Source: Rhizobium leucaenae USDA 9039
GTDB lineage: Bacteria; Pseudomonadota; Alphaproteobacteria; Rhizobiales; Rhizobiaceae
Length of the DNA stretch: 64,000 nt
Assembly: GCF_000426285.1 (NCBI RefSeq)
Contig: NZ_AUFB01000001.1
Coordinates: 490,181-554,180 of the forward strand
Direction: 5' to 3'
The notes below the pieces were generated by a model that saw only the letters and a program-made list of their open reading frames with translations, ran no database searches and had not been told where the DNA came from. Positions 8,577 to 16,535 of this stretch are shown in pieces. The first letter of the stretch is position 1. Each line of letters opens with the position of its first letter. The position numbers were made by a program, and so were the translations under genes.

Positions 8577-8659
8577 TTTGCTCCTCGTTAATCTGCCGAT
8601 TGCGTCCAACCCGAGCGAAGGATAATCGGCCGGACCGGGTGGTTTCATCCCTGCTTGCT

Positions 8660-8684
8660 AACTAGACCGCGGGCACGATGTTCC
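8660..8684 (-). promoter_or_regulatory. EcfG-type promoter candidate (GGAAC-N16-AGTT)
   Basis: On the minus strand GGAAC is 8684-8680 and AGTT 8663-8660. It points to the two small genes ending at 8183. Confidence 0.35.
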
Positions 8685-8711
8685 CCGGCGGGTATATCGG
8701 TCTTCGGCGGC

Positions 8712-8867
8712 TTACGGGCTCTTTGGCGATGTAGCGCTGCCTGCGCCGGGAACTGGCTCACCAGGATGAATGGTGATGGCAAAATAGGTGGCGATACAGC
8801 AGCCAATGATGAAGATCGCGGCCACGAAAATCATCATGCGGTGGCGGGCTTGGGGCTGACGGGCCAT
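8712..8867 (-). CDS. Small single-pass membrane protein
   Basis: A 51-residue protein with GAGGA nine bases before the ATG at 8867. After a basic N-terminus (MARQPQARHR) comes one transmembrane helix (MMIFVAAIFIIGCCIATYFA), then a short Pro/Gly/Ser-rich tail. The N-in, C-out topology follows from the positive-inside rule. An EcfG-type promoter candidate (8960-8984) stands about 90 bases upstream. Similar tiny membrane proteins are often stress-induced, but no function is known to me. Confidence 0.6.
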   Translation of the reverse strand: MARQPQARHRMMIFVAAIFIIGCCIATYFAITIHPGEPVPGAGSATSPKSP

Positions 8868-8959
8868 TTCCCATCCTCGCTGCGGTTGCATTAGCCAGCG
8901 GGCTGCAGGAAAATCACCTGCCGGCTGATGTCGGGCGAACGCACCCGGACGCTTCGTTA

Positions 8960-8984
8960 AACCTCGTCTTGTCGATAATGTTCC
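8960..8984 (-). promoter_or_regulatory. EcfG-type promoter candidate (GGAAC-N16-GGTT)
   Basis: On the minus strand GGAAC is 8984-8980 and GGTT 8963-8960. The nearest gene downstream is the small membrane protein starting at 8867. Confidence 0.4.
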
Positions 8985-9075
8985 GTAAAGCAGGATTGCG
9001 GGCCGATGCGCTGAACGCCGGTCGCATCCAGTTTCAACGACGATCTTCGAAGATATCTAGCCGCACATTTGCAGG

Positions 9076-9101
9076 GGAACCGGCGCCGTCATTCACGAGT
9101 T
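9076..9101 (+). promoter_or_regulatory. EcfG-type promoter candidate (GGAAC-N17-AGTT)
   Basis: GGAAC at 9076-9080, AGTT at 9098-9101, spacer 17. The downstream ATG is at 9165. Confidence 0.4.
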
Positions 9102-9164
9102 TGACTTTGTGGATACAAACGAGGTGGGCGAGCCAACGATTTCATGTCCGGAAGGAGATTTGTC

Positions 9165-9374
9165 ATGGTTACGAAGGCAAATGGCGACCCGCGCCATCAC
9201 ACACAAAAGATGCAGGCGCGACTGAAAGAAACGATGGATCACCTGCGCGAGGACATCGAAAAAGTCGATGAGCCGCAACTCAAGGCGATGTTCGAGACCG
9301 CCGCGGAAGTGCTTGGGGGATTGAGAAAAGCCTTCAGCGATTACGAGAAGAAGAATGAGAGCGCATGGCGATAG
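9165..9374 (+). CDS. Small helical hypothetical protein
   Basis: A 69-residue protein starting at the second ATG (9165), preceded by GGAAGGAG. The body (QKMQARLKETMDHLREDIEK and so on) is charged and helical with heptad-like spacing, so a short coiled coil is likely; there are no Cys or membrane segments. It has its own EcfG-type promoter candidate at 9076. Function unknown; a stress-related structural role would be a guess. Confidence 0.65.
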   Translation: MVTKANGDPRHHTQKMQARLKETMDHLREDIEKVDEPQLKAMFETAAEVLGGLRKAFSDYEKKNESAWR

Positions 9375-9498
9375 AGGCAGCGTTTGAGGCAGCTCTGAGT
9401 AAAAAAGCCGCGCCGGGCTGAACCTTTTCATTGCTCATTTGTTCGGCCCCATGAACCTATTGCCACGACCGGTAGCGGGACTTTTCTATCCGCACAAG

Positions 9499-11496
9499 AT
9501 GGAGGCTTCCTTGGTCACTCTTTCGCGAGCACGCGACAATATGGTCGAGTATCAACTTCAGCGAAGAGGCATTTCGGACCGCACCGTTACGAAAGCGATG
9601 AGGACCGTGCCGAGGGAAGTTTTCGTCAATCCAGGTTTCGAGGAATTCGCTTACGAAGATACGCCGCTTGCGATCAACGAAGGGCAGACGATCTCGCAGC
9701 CCTTCATCGTCGCCCTGATGATCGAGAAGGCCGATATCGAGCCGAATGACAGGGTGCTCGAAATCGGCACCGGCTCCGGCTATGCGGCGGCGGTGATGAG
9801 CCGGATCGCCAGGCACGTCTATACGATTGAGCGGCATGCCGCCCTTGCCGAAGAAGCGAAGCAGCGCTTCCAAAGGCTCGGCTATCGCAATATCGAGGTT
9901 CGCGTCGGGGACGGATCAAAAGGGTGGCCGAAGGCTGCGCCATTCGACGCCATTGTCGTGACGGCCGGCGGCCCATCGGTGCCGCAATCCCTGAAGGATC
10001 AACTGGACCTCGGCGGCCGGCTGATCATTCCCGTCGGCGGGGAAAGCGAACAGCGGCTCCTGCGCGTTACGCGCACCGGTGCAGACACCTTCGATGAAGA
10101 TGATCTTGGCGGCGTGCGGTTCGTGCCGCTGATCGGTGCCGAGGGTTGGACGGCGGAGCACTCTCTCTACACACGCGCCATAGAAGAAAAGTCTGTCGAA
10201 AAACTCAGTCTTCCCGAACTCATCGCGAAGGTTGCCGAGGACTTGCCGCCCATCGAGGATCCGGCATTCGGCAGATTGTTCGATCGCTTTGGCGACAGGC
10301 GCGTGGTCATGCTTGGGGAGGCGACGCACGGCACGTCGGAATTCTATCAGGCCAGGGCTGCCATCACACGTCATCTCATTGAGCATCACGGCTTCAACAT
10401 CGTCGCCGTGGAAGCGGACTGGCCGGATGCCGCCGCCATCGATCGCTACATTCGCCAGCGCTCGGCGCAGAACACGGCGGAGATTTTCCGGCGATTTCCG
10501 CGTTGGATGTGGCGAAATGCCGAGTTCAGCGCATTTGTCGCCTGGATGCGCGAATCCAATGGCCGAAAGGCTGACCCAGCTCTGCAAACCGCCTTCTACG
10601 GTCTGGACCTCTATAATATGAGCGGCTCCATCGCCACCGTCCTGAAATACTTGGACAAAACGGATCCCGATGCGGCTGCGATCGCACGGGAGCGATATGG
10701 TTGCCTGACCCCGTGGCAGAACGATCCGGCGACCTACGGCCGTGCTGCGCTGAGCTCCGGTTACAGGACATGCGAAGAGGCGGTGCTCCAACAGTGCCGC
10801 GATCTGCTCCAGCAACGGTTGACTGAGGGGCCAGACGGCGACGAGTTCCTTGACGCCGCTCAAAGCGCAAAGCTGCTGGCATCCGCAGAGCGATACTACC
10901 GCATCATGTACTATGGCGGCCGGCACGCCTGGAACCTCAGAGACAGTTATATGGCCGAAACTCTGGAGCATCTCCTGGACGCTCGTGGTCCGGACGCCAA
11001 AGCTGTCGTCTGGGCGCACAATTCCCACATAGGCGATGCCCGCCATACCGACATGGGCGTGGTGCATGAAGAGGTGAACCTCGGCCAACTCTGCCGCCAG
11101 CGGTTTGAGGGGGAGACGGCCGCCATAGGCTTCGGCACGCATGATGGCCAGGTGGCAGCAGCCAGCGATTGGGACGGCGAGATGAAGATCAAGGACATTG
11201 CTCCCTCGCTGAGCGACAGTTACGAGCGTCTATGCCACGACTCGCGCAAACCGAGGTTCCTGCTCGACTTCGACCGTGATCAGCTCCTTCACGACCGGCT
11301 GGTCGAACAGCGTCTCGAACGTTTCATCGGCGTGATCTACCGGCCGGAAACGGAGCGCATGAGCCATTACATGCTGGCGTCGCTTCCGCAACAATATGAC
11401 GCCTTCGTGTGGTTCGACCACACACACCCGATAAGGCCTCTGGATTGCGCTTCGGACACAGAAGGAACGCCGGACACTTTTCCATTCGGTCTCTAA
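9499..11496 (+). CDS. Protein-L-isoaspartate O-methyltransferase fused to erythromycin esterase-like domain
   Basis: A 665-residue two-domain protein. Residues ~1-210 are a protein-L-isoaspartate O-methyltransferase (PIMT): the substrate region is DTPLAINEGQTISQPFIVA, and the SAM loop is VLEIGTGSGYAAA. PIMT methylates damaged isoaspartyl residues to start their repair. Residues ~240-630 match the erythromycin esterase (EreA/EreB) superfamily, with VMLGEATHGTSEFYQ, then VAVEADWPD and VVWAHNSHIGDARHTDMG, which hold the His/Glu residues of that fold. Stand-alone relatives open macrolide lactones or have unknown targets. The start is uncertain: ATG 9451 and ATG 9499 are possible, as is a TTG at 9511 with GGAGG five bases before. 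I infer a protein-repair or stress role. Confidence 0.8.
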   Translation: MEASLVTLSRARDNMVEYQLQRRGISDRTVTKAMRTVPREVFVNPGFEEFAYEDTPLAINEGQTISQPFIVALMIEKADIEPNDRVLEIGTGSGYAAAVMSRIARHVYTIERHAALAEEAKQRFQRLGYRNIEVRVGDGSKGWPKAAPFDAIVVTAGGPSVPQSLKDQLDLGGRLIIPVGGESEQRLLRVTRTGADTFDEDDLGGVRFVPLIGAEGWTAEHSLYTRAIEEKSVEKLSLPELIAKVAEDLPPIEDPAFGRLFDRFGDRRVVMLGEATHGTSEFYQARAAITRHLIEHHGFNIVAVEADWPDAAAIDRYIRQRSAQNTAEIFRRFPRWMWRNAEFSAFVAWMRESNGRKADPALQTAFYGLDLYNMSGSIATVLKYLDKTDPDAAAIARERYGCLTPWQNDPATYGRAALSSGYRTCEEAVLQQCRDLLQQRLTEGPDGDEFLDAAQSAKLLASAERYYRIMYYGGRHAWNLRDSYMAETLEHLLDARGPDAKAVVWAHNSHIGDARHTDMGVVHEEVNLGQLCRQRFEGETAAIGFGTHDGQVAAASDWDGEMKIKDIAPSLSDSYERLCHDSRKPRFLLDFDRDQLLHDRLVEQRLERFIGVIYRPETERMSHYMLASLPQQYDAFVWFDHTHPIRPLDCASDTEGTPDTFPFGL

Positions 11497-11597
11497 TGCA
11501 TGTCGCGTAAAAGTGTGCGGCGGTTTTGGGAGAACGACATGCAAAAACAAAGAGCTAAAGCGTCGGAGCGAATCTGAAAGATCGCGACGAGCTTTAG
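11497..11597. repeat. RIME-like rhizobial intergenic repeat, type 1
   Basis: Begins right after the stop of the methyltransferase/esterase gene. The first stem is GCATGTCG (11498-11505) with its exact complement at 11535-11542; the second is AGCTAAAGCGTCG paired imperfectly with CGACGAGCTTTAG near 11585-11597. I recognise this two-palindrome module as a widespread repeat of Rhizobium intergenic regions (RIME-like). It may act as a terminator or as an RNA structure. Confidence 0.6.
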
Positions 11598-11644
11598 ACC
11601 CATTCAGCCTGTCGCAGAATGGAAGACGATTTCGCGCGGCGGCG

Positions 11645-11669
11645 GGAACTCGCGGGAAGCTGCGATGTT
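11645..11669 (+). promoter_or_regulatory. EcfG-type promoter candidate (GGAAC-N16-TGTT)
   Basis: GGAAC at 11645-11649, TGTT at 11666-11669, about 40 bases before the ATG at 11708. Confidence 0.35.
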
Positions 11670-11707
11670 TGTTGCGCATCGAGACAGTGAACCGCAGGTC
11701 GTTGCTG

Positions 11708-12001
11708 ATGCAATCGGGTGGGACCACTACTGTAGGCAGTTCGGGAAACGATCCGGACCTCCTGGCCGCGAACGGTCTTCCGCAGTGGGTCGTGCGCTCT
11801 CTTGCCGATAACGGCATCAGGCGCGCAAGCGAGGTGACAGCGCTGAGCGATGCGCAGTTGCTGAAGCTCAGAGGCGTTGGCATTCAATCCGTGAAGCTGA
11901 TCAGGACCGCCGTTGGATATTCCAGCCAGCCCGCAGGTGAGGAGCGGGACGAGGCTTCATCCAACACGGCCCCGAAAGATTCTCCGTCAGGTTCGCAGTA
12001 G
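11708..12001 (+). CDS. Small protein with RpoA-CTD-like helix-hairpin-helix fold
   Basis: Counted from ATG 11708 the protein has 97 residues. Residues ~20-68 (LPQWVVRSLADNGIRRASEV, then LSDAQLLKLRGVGIQSVKLI) match the pattern of the C-terminal domain of the RNA polymerase alpha subunit: a helix, LxxxGI, L..LpGVG and a final helix. That domain binds AT-rich promoter DNA and activators. Here it stands alone, between a short N-terminal region and a disordered Ser/Asp/Glu tail. It is not the rpoA gene. It could bind DNA, or act as a decoy for activators; this is inference. A GGAAC-N16-TGTT site lies just upstream. It converges on the following minus-strand gene, overlapping it by 15 bases. Confidence 0.55.
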   Translation: MQSGGTTTVGSSGNDPDLLAANGLPQWVVRSLADNGIRRASEVTALSDAQLLKLRGVGIQSVKLIRTAVGYSSQPAGEERDEASSNTAPKDSPSGSQ

Positions 12002-13759
12002 CCGCTGCAAACGGTCCGCATAACGCCTCGCAGTCTTCTTGACCCGCCGCGTTTCGACATTGACATCACCGGTACTCGCCATGGACCACATGCCGATTTG
12101 AAAGCCTAAATAGCAGGCTTCGAAAATCGTGAGCACATCGTCCCGCAGCTCGCAGTCCGCTTCCCTTGCAATGATCTCGGCAAGTCGGGTTCGCTCGGCC
12201 GACGTCAGATCGAATTCGACGCACGCGCCCGCGACGTCCCAGGCGATATCCTGACAGCCAACGAGATCATGGGCACCATTGTGATCCAGCGCGTCGGTTT
12301 TCAAGAGAGAACCGTCATCTCTCAGCAGCCATTCCCAGGCATGGAGCCGATTGTCCGTATCGACGCGCCGCAGGCCCCGAACCATATGCTGCCGGCGACC
12401 GATCAACAGGTCGAGCCGCCTTGCGGCGTCCGCGCCGATCGCTTCTCCGACATTGCTGACCGCCATGTGGCAGAGATCGCCAAGCGATGCGCCGCCATGC
12501 TGCGCCGGAAGATAACGGGCGCGGAAGGCGAGATAGAGGCCGATATGATCGACCATCCGTTCCTTGGCGAGCGCAGAAATTTCGACGGGCTGTCCGTCGA
12601 TCCATGGCTCGACGATGAAGCCGTAACACGTGCCGACGGCCGGCGGCGCAAATCCGGCCTCGCCCAAAAGCGCTCCACGGCGTGCCTTGTCCGCTCCCGC
12701 TTCACAAAGGCCGGCAAACTTGACCAGCCAGCGTTTATCGCCTTCGGACATCAGAAATTTCAGCTTTTCCTGTTGCCTGTAGCTGGGTGGCCAGTTCTCC
12801 GGATCGTCGTATCGAAGGCCGCGCCAATTCCCGCCGGAGAGATCCCGCCACGACGGTTTATGAGCGCCCACAAGCGCGCTTGCCCACGTTCCCAGGCTGT
12901 GAGCCCCTTCCGGTACGTCGATGATGAGATCACGAGCATCGACGAGATGCTTCGGCCGCTTTTTCCACCGCTGCCGATGAGCGTTGCTGGCCCGTGGGCC
13001 AAGATCGCCTTTGTGGCTCGGAAAGAAATGAAGGCGGCGAGAAGGGACTCCATTGGCGAGCAACCAGTCGGCAACGCAGCCGAATGAACTGCCAGACAAT
13101 CCCGGTCCTTCGTCCACGATGGCGAAATCGACGTTACGTTCGGCCAGGATACGTTCCCTAAGCATCTGGCCGATCTGAAGATGGCGGCTGAATGGATGCC
13201 CGGTCGGCCGCAGAGAATAGGCAGGACCGGAACCGAGCGCGGCTGTGACCAGCGCCGCCAAACTCATGCCGATGCTGCGAATGCCGATCACGACCGTTGA
13301 GGACGGCAGTCCCGACCGCAAGGCCGCCTCGATATAGCTTTCGGGATAAAGCGCGTAAAAGGCATAGCCCTCCGCGCGTTTCATACGCACCGGCTCCCGG
13401 CTGTCGAGCCGAGCGAGCAGGAGTGGCCATTCCGCCGGAAACCCCAGGTCCCCAAGGAAGCTTGCCTGCCATGACCGCAATATCGCCTCGGCTTGCATGA
13501 GCAGAAGCCTGGCACCCGCATCATGGACGTCGGAGACGTCGTCGGCAGCTCTTTGCTCGAATTGCTGGTCAGCCAGCCCCTGGGCGAGCTCACCGGTCGC
13601 CACGAAGGTCTGAATCAGAAGCTCGTGCCGCCGACGCCCGGGCGGAGACGATATACAGACGGACATATCTTCGGCGATCCGCCTGCGAACGGAAGCAGCA
13701 TCTTCAACGCGCGCGATATCGCCATAGACCAACATCATCGATGTCCTTGCCGCCGACAA
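11987..13759 (-). CDS. Phosphoribosyltransferase-like / kinase-like fusion protein
   Basis: A 590-residue cytoplasmic protein that I do not recognise as a named family. The N-terminal half has features of a type I phosphoribosyltransferase: STVVIGIRSIGMSLAALVTA at residues ~155-175, and FAIVDEGPGLSGSSFGCVAD, which resembles the PRPP-binding loop, at ~216-235. The C-terminal half resembles an aminoglycoside/choline-kinase type phosphotransferase: WLVKFAGL, then FIVEPWIDGQPV and HDLVGCQDIAWDVAG. The last of these looks like the metal-binding DxxWD region. No membrane segment or signal is seen. It lies divergent from inositol-phosphate synthase, 106 bases apart. A nucleotide- or inositol-linked role is only a guess. 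Confidence 0.55.
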   Translation of the reverse strand: MSAARTSMMLVYGDIARVEDAASVRRRIAEDMSVCISSPPGRRRHELLIQTFVATGELAQGLADQQFEQRAADDVSDVHDAGARLLLMQAEAILRSWQASFLGDLGFPAEWPLLLARLDSREPVRMKRAEGYAFYALYPESYIEAALRSGLPSSTVVIGIRSIGMSLAALVTAALGSGPAYSLRPTGHPFSRHLQIGQMLRERILAERNVDFAIVDEGPGLSGSSFGCVADWLLANGVPSRRLHFFPSHKGDLGPRASNAHRQRWKKRPKHLVDARDLIIDVPEGAHSLGTWASALVGAHKPSWRDLSGGNWRGLRYDDPENWPPSYRQQEKLKFLMSEGDKRWLVKFAGLCEAGADKARRGALLGEAGFAPPAVGTCYGFIVEPWIDGQPVEISALAKERMVDHIGLYLAFRARYLPAQHGGASLGDLCHMAVSNVGEAIGADAARRLDLLIGRRQHMVRGLRRVDTDNRLHAWEWLLRDDGSLLKTDALDHNGAHDLVGCQDIAWDVAGACVEFDLTSAERTRLAEIIAREADCELRDDVLTIFEACYLGFQIGMWSMASTGDVNVETRRVKKTARRYADRLQRLLRT

Positions 13760-13823
13760 GCTTTACCGAACGCGTGAAAGACCCCAACGATCCCTGGCCG
13801 CGCTTTCAGCGGGAGTTTTTTCG

Positions 13824-13848
13824 GGAACACATCCCGCTCCGGTTTGTT
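13824..13848 (+). promoter_or_regulatory. EcfG-type promoter candidate (GGAAC-N16-TGTT)
   Basis: GGAAC at 13824-13828 and TGTT at 13845-13848, just before the inositol-phosphate synthase gene. Confidence 0.35.
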
Positions 13849-13874
13849 TGGGCAATGCTTTGTAGATGCTGGAG

Positions 13875-14984
13875 ATGGATATGCATACGCAACCGATCCG
13901 CGTCGGCCTTGTAGGTGTCGGCAATTGCGCGTCGTCCCTTGTTCAGGGTTTGACCTATTATCGAAACGTAGAAAGCAACGAGCCGGTTCCCGGTCTCATG
14001 CATATTGAGCTTGGCGGTTATCACGTGCGCGATGTCGAGATATCGGCGGCTTTCGATGTGGCAGCCTCGAAAGTGGGACGTGATGTCGCCGAAGCGATCT
14101 ATGCTGAACCTAACAATACCAAGCGCTTTGCGGATGTCGCGGCAACCGGCGTGAAAGTCCATCGCGGCAAGACGCTCGACGGAATAGGACGATATCTGAA
14201 AGATGAAATTCCGCAGTCGACGGAACCGGTCGCTGACGTCGCCGATGTCCTGCGCCGGTCGCACACGGATATATTGGTGTCCTATCTTCCGGTCGGCTCG
14301 GAAGAGGCTACCCATTGGTATGCCGAACAGGCGCTCGCCGCCGGCTGTGCCTTCATCAATTGCATTCCGGCGTTCATCGCTTCGAAAAGCGAATGGCAAC
14401 ACAGGTTCGCCGAACGCGGCCTGCCAATCATCGGCGACGACATCAAGAGCCAGGTGGGTGCGACGATCGTCCATCGGATGCTCGTCAACCTGTTTCGCGA
14501 ACGCGGCGTCAAGATCGACCGAACCTACCAGTTGAACTTCGGCGGCAACACCGATTTCCTGAACATGCTGGAACGGGAACGATTGGAATCGAAAAAGATC
14601 TCCAAAACGCAGTCGGTTACCAGCCAACTCGATGTTCCCCTTGCCGCTAACGATATCCATGTCGGTCCCAGCGATCACGTGCCGTGGCTGACGGACAGGA
14701 AATGGGCCTACATCCGGGTCGAGGGCACGACATTCGGCGGTGTGCCGCTGAATGCGGAGCTCAAGCTCGAAGTGTGGGATTCGCCCAATTCCGCGGGTGT
14801 CGTCATCGATGCGATACGCTGCGCGAAACTGGCGCTCGATCGCGGGATCGGCGGCCCACTGATCGGCCCCTCGAGCTATTTCATGAAGTCGCCGCCGCAG
14901 CAATTCACCGACCACGAAGCGCGCCGGCGCACCGAGGCCTTTATTGAAGATCGAGAGGATGTTCTGCGTGGAGCGGCGGAATGA
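13875..14984 (+). CDS. Inositol-3-phosphate synthase
   Basis: A protein of about 369 residues, counted from ATG 13875 (GGAG precedes; 13866 and 13881 are alternatives). It converts glucose-6-phosphate to 1L-myo-inositol-3-phosphate with NAD+. The evidence is the Rossmann motif [16 protein letters not shown], then [16 protein letters not shown] and the core [12 protein letters not shown] with its downstream lysines, followed by GPSDHVPWL and [13 protein letters not shown]. The length fits the short prokaryotic type. The stop overlaps the start of a histidine phosphatase gene (ATGA), which could dephosphorylate the product, and a glycosidase gene follows. This forms an inositol-linked operon, possibly led by the EcfG-type site at 13824. 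Confidence 0.9.
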   Translation: MDMHTQPIRVGLVGVGNCASSLVQGLTYYRNVESNEPVPGLMHIELGGYHVRDVEISAAFDVAASKVGRDVAEAIYAEPNNTKRFADVAATGVKVHRGKTLDGIGRYLKDEIPQSTEPVADVADVLRRSHTDILVSYLPVGSEEATHWYAEQALAAGCAFINCIPAFIASKSEWQHRFAERGLPIIGDDIKSQVGATIVHRMLVNLFRERGVKIDRTYQLNFGGNTDFLNMLERERLESKKISKTQSVTSQLDVPLAANDIHVGPSDHVPWLTDRKWAYIRVEGTTFGGVPLNAELKLEVWDSPNSAGVVIDAIRCAKLALDRGIGGPLIGPSSYFMKSPPQQFTDHEARRRTEAFIEDREDVLRGAAE

Positions 14985-15580
14985 CGGTAACCATCTTCCT
15001 GGTGCGTCACGCCGCTCACGACAATGTCGGGAGCTTTCTTGCCGGGCGGATGGAAGGGGTCGTGCTCGGTGAGGCCGGTCGGGCTCAGGCCGAGCGTCTG
15101 GGGCAGCGTATGAAGCGCGAGGATATCGAGGCAATTTACACGAGCCCGCGCGAGCGCACGCGGGAGACGGCGGCCGCCATTGCCGCGGCCTGCAACCTCG
15201 GCCTGCCGCAAATTGCAGACGCACTGGACGAGGTGAATTTCGGCGATTGGACAGGAAAGACGTTCGATATCCTCAACCAAGATCGGCAATGGCGCCGCTG
15301 GAACAGCGTGCGCAGCCTCAGCCGCACACCCGGCGGTGAAAGCATGCTGGACGTGCAGCACCGTGTATTGGGCTTGATAGAAACCCTTTTGACCAACAGC
15401 GGTGGCAAGAGACTGGCGCTGGTGTCGCATGGCGACGTCCTCAAGGCCGCGGTCTGCCATGTCCTCGGCCTGCCTATCGACGCCTGGCCGAGATTCGACA
15501 TCGCGCCTGCTTCCATCACCACCATAACGGTCGGCGACTGGGGCGCAAAAATCATCACGCTCAACGAAATGAGTCCGTGA
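14981..15580 (+). CDS. Histidine phosphatase (phosphoglycerate mutase-like)
   Basis: A 199-residue enzyme of the branch-1 histidine phosphatase superfamily. The N-terminal LVRHAAHDN holds the phospho-accepting His (RHA instead of the usual RHG), followed by [15 protein letters not shown], then the acid region [12 protein letters not shown] and the second His in [10 protein letters not shown]. It is translationally coupled to inositol-3-phosphate synthase. I infer it removes phosphate from inositol phosphate or another sugar phosphate. Its phosphoglycerate mutase role is unlikely in this setting. Confidence 0.8.
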   Translation: MTVTIFLVRHAAHDNVGSFLAGRMEGVVLGEAGRAQAERLGQRMKREDIEAIYTSPRERTRETAAAIAAACNLGLPQIADALDEVNFGDWTGKTFDILNQDRQWRRWNSVRSLSRTPGGESMLDVQHRVLGLIETLLTNSGGKRLALVSHGDVLKAAVCHVLGLPIDAWPRFDIAPASITTITVGDWGAKIITLNEMSP

Positions 15581-15602
15581 TCTTCACAGGCTGGAGAAGC
15601 TT

Positions 15603-16535
15603 ATGATCGAAGCAGCAATGATCTGGAACGAACCAAACAACAAGTCGCATTGGGATCCCGAAATCGATCCCGATTGGCGTCGCTTCGCCCATATGACCAC
15701 GCTTGCCGCTGATGCTATCGCCGCATCGAATCCCGATATCATCAAAGTGCTAGGGGGGATTTCGCCGATCGATTCCGGATTCATGGGCCGCATGAAGGAT
15801 TACGGGGTGCTCGATCACGTCGATGCCGTCGCGGTTCATGGTTTTCCCCTCGACTGGAACCTCTGGCAGATCCACGAATGGCCGGAAAAAATCGATGAGA
15901 TAAGAGCTGTGACCCACCTTCCGATTTGGGTCAGCGAGGTTGGGGTATCGAGTTTCGGCGCGGAGGAAGTGCAGCTCTGGGGATTGAAACGTACCGCCGA
16001 ACTGCTGAAAGGAAAAGCGGCGCGGTTGCAATGGTACAGTCTTTACGATCTTCCGCGATCGTGGGAGGCGACGACCCGTCATCGCGAAGCTGAGGGCTCC
16101 TCGTATTACCGGCATTTTTACATGGGGATTTTACGCGAGGATGGTACTCCGAAGCCGGCGCTGGAGGAGTTTGCCCGGCAAACGCCCGATTTCGGGCTCG
16201 TGCAATGGTTCCACTTCGAGGATCCGAGGCTTGACGACGCGGTCTCCTGGATGAGGCGGCTCGGCGTGCGGTCCGTGCGAACGGGCCTGTCCTGGGCGGA
16301 CCGGTTCCGTCCCAATGCCCTCGATTGGTTCGACCGGCAAATGCGCAGCCTTGAGGATTTCGAGGTGACGGTGACCTTCTGCTTCACGCCGGAGCATCGA
16401 GGCATCGCCGCGCATCATACCAGTGCCCCTCTGATTCCGGAGGAGTTCGCCGCCTTTTGCAGCGAAATGGTGGACCGCTACGCACCGCGGCAGGACTCGT
16501 CAGCCCCTTCAATCGCGGCCCTCGGAGCCCGTTGA
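15603..16535 (+). CDS. Clan-A glycoside hydrolase-like protein (beta-xylosidase type)
   Basis: A 310-residue cytoplasmic protein with GGAG ten bases before the ATG. AMIWNEPNNKSHWD near the N-terminus is the WNEPN motif that carries the acid/base Glu in clan-A (beta/alpha)8 glycosidases. A second Glu lies in LPIWVSEVGVSS, in the place of the nucleophile. The catalytic strand appears at residue ~8, so this is a shortened barrel compared with classical xylosidases (about 400 or more residues). The last 15 residues differ in character from the rest. It follows the phosphatase by 23 bases and converges on the FrhB-like gene with a 27-base overlap. Substrate unknown; possibly an inositol-containing glycoside. 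Confidence 0.65.
   Translation: MIEAAMIWNEPNNKSHWDPEIDPDWRRFAHMTTLAADAIAASNPDIIKVLGGISPIDSGFMGRMKDYGVLDHVDAVAVHGFPLDWNLWQIHEWPEKIDEIRAVTHLPIWVSEVGVSSFGAEEVQLWGLKRTAELLKGKAARLQWYSLYDLPRSWEATTRHREAEGSSYYRHFYMGILREDGTPKPALEEFARQTPDFGLVQWFHFEDPRLDDAVSWMRRLGVRSVRTGLSWADRFRPNALDWFDRQMRSLEDFEVTVTFCFTPEHRGIAAHHTSAPLIPEEFAAFCSEMVDRYAPRQDSSAPSIAALGAR

Noticed and set aside
9916..11142. 408-codon minus-strand frame
   Set aside because: Antisense to the methyltransferase/esterase fusion; shadow composition.
13806..15224. 472-codon minus-strand frame
   Set aside because: Antisense to inositol-phosphate synthase, with no start signal or domain likeness.
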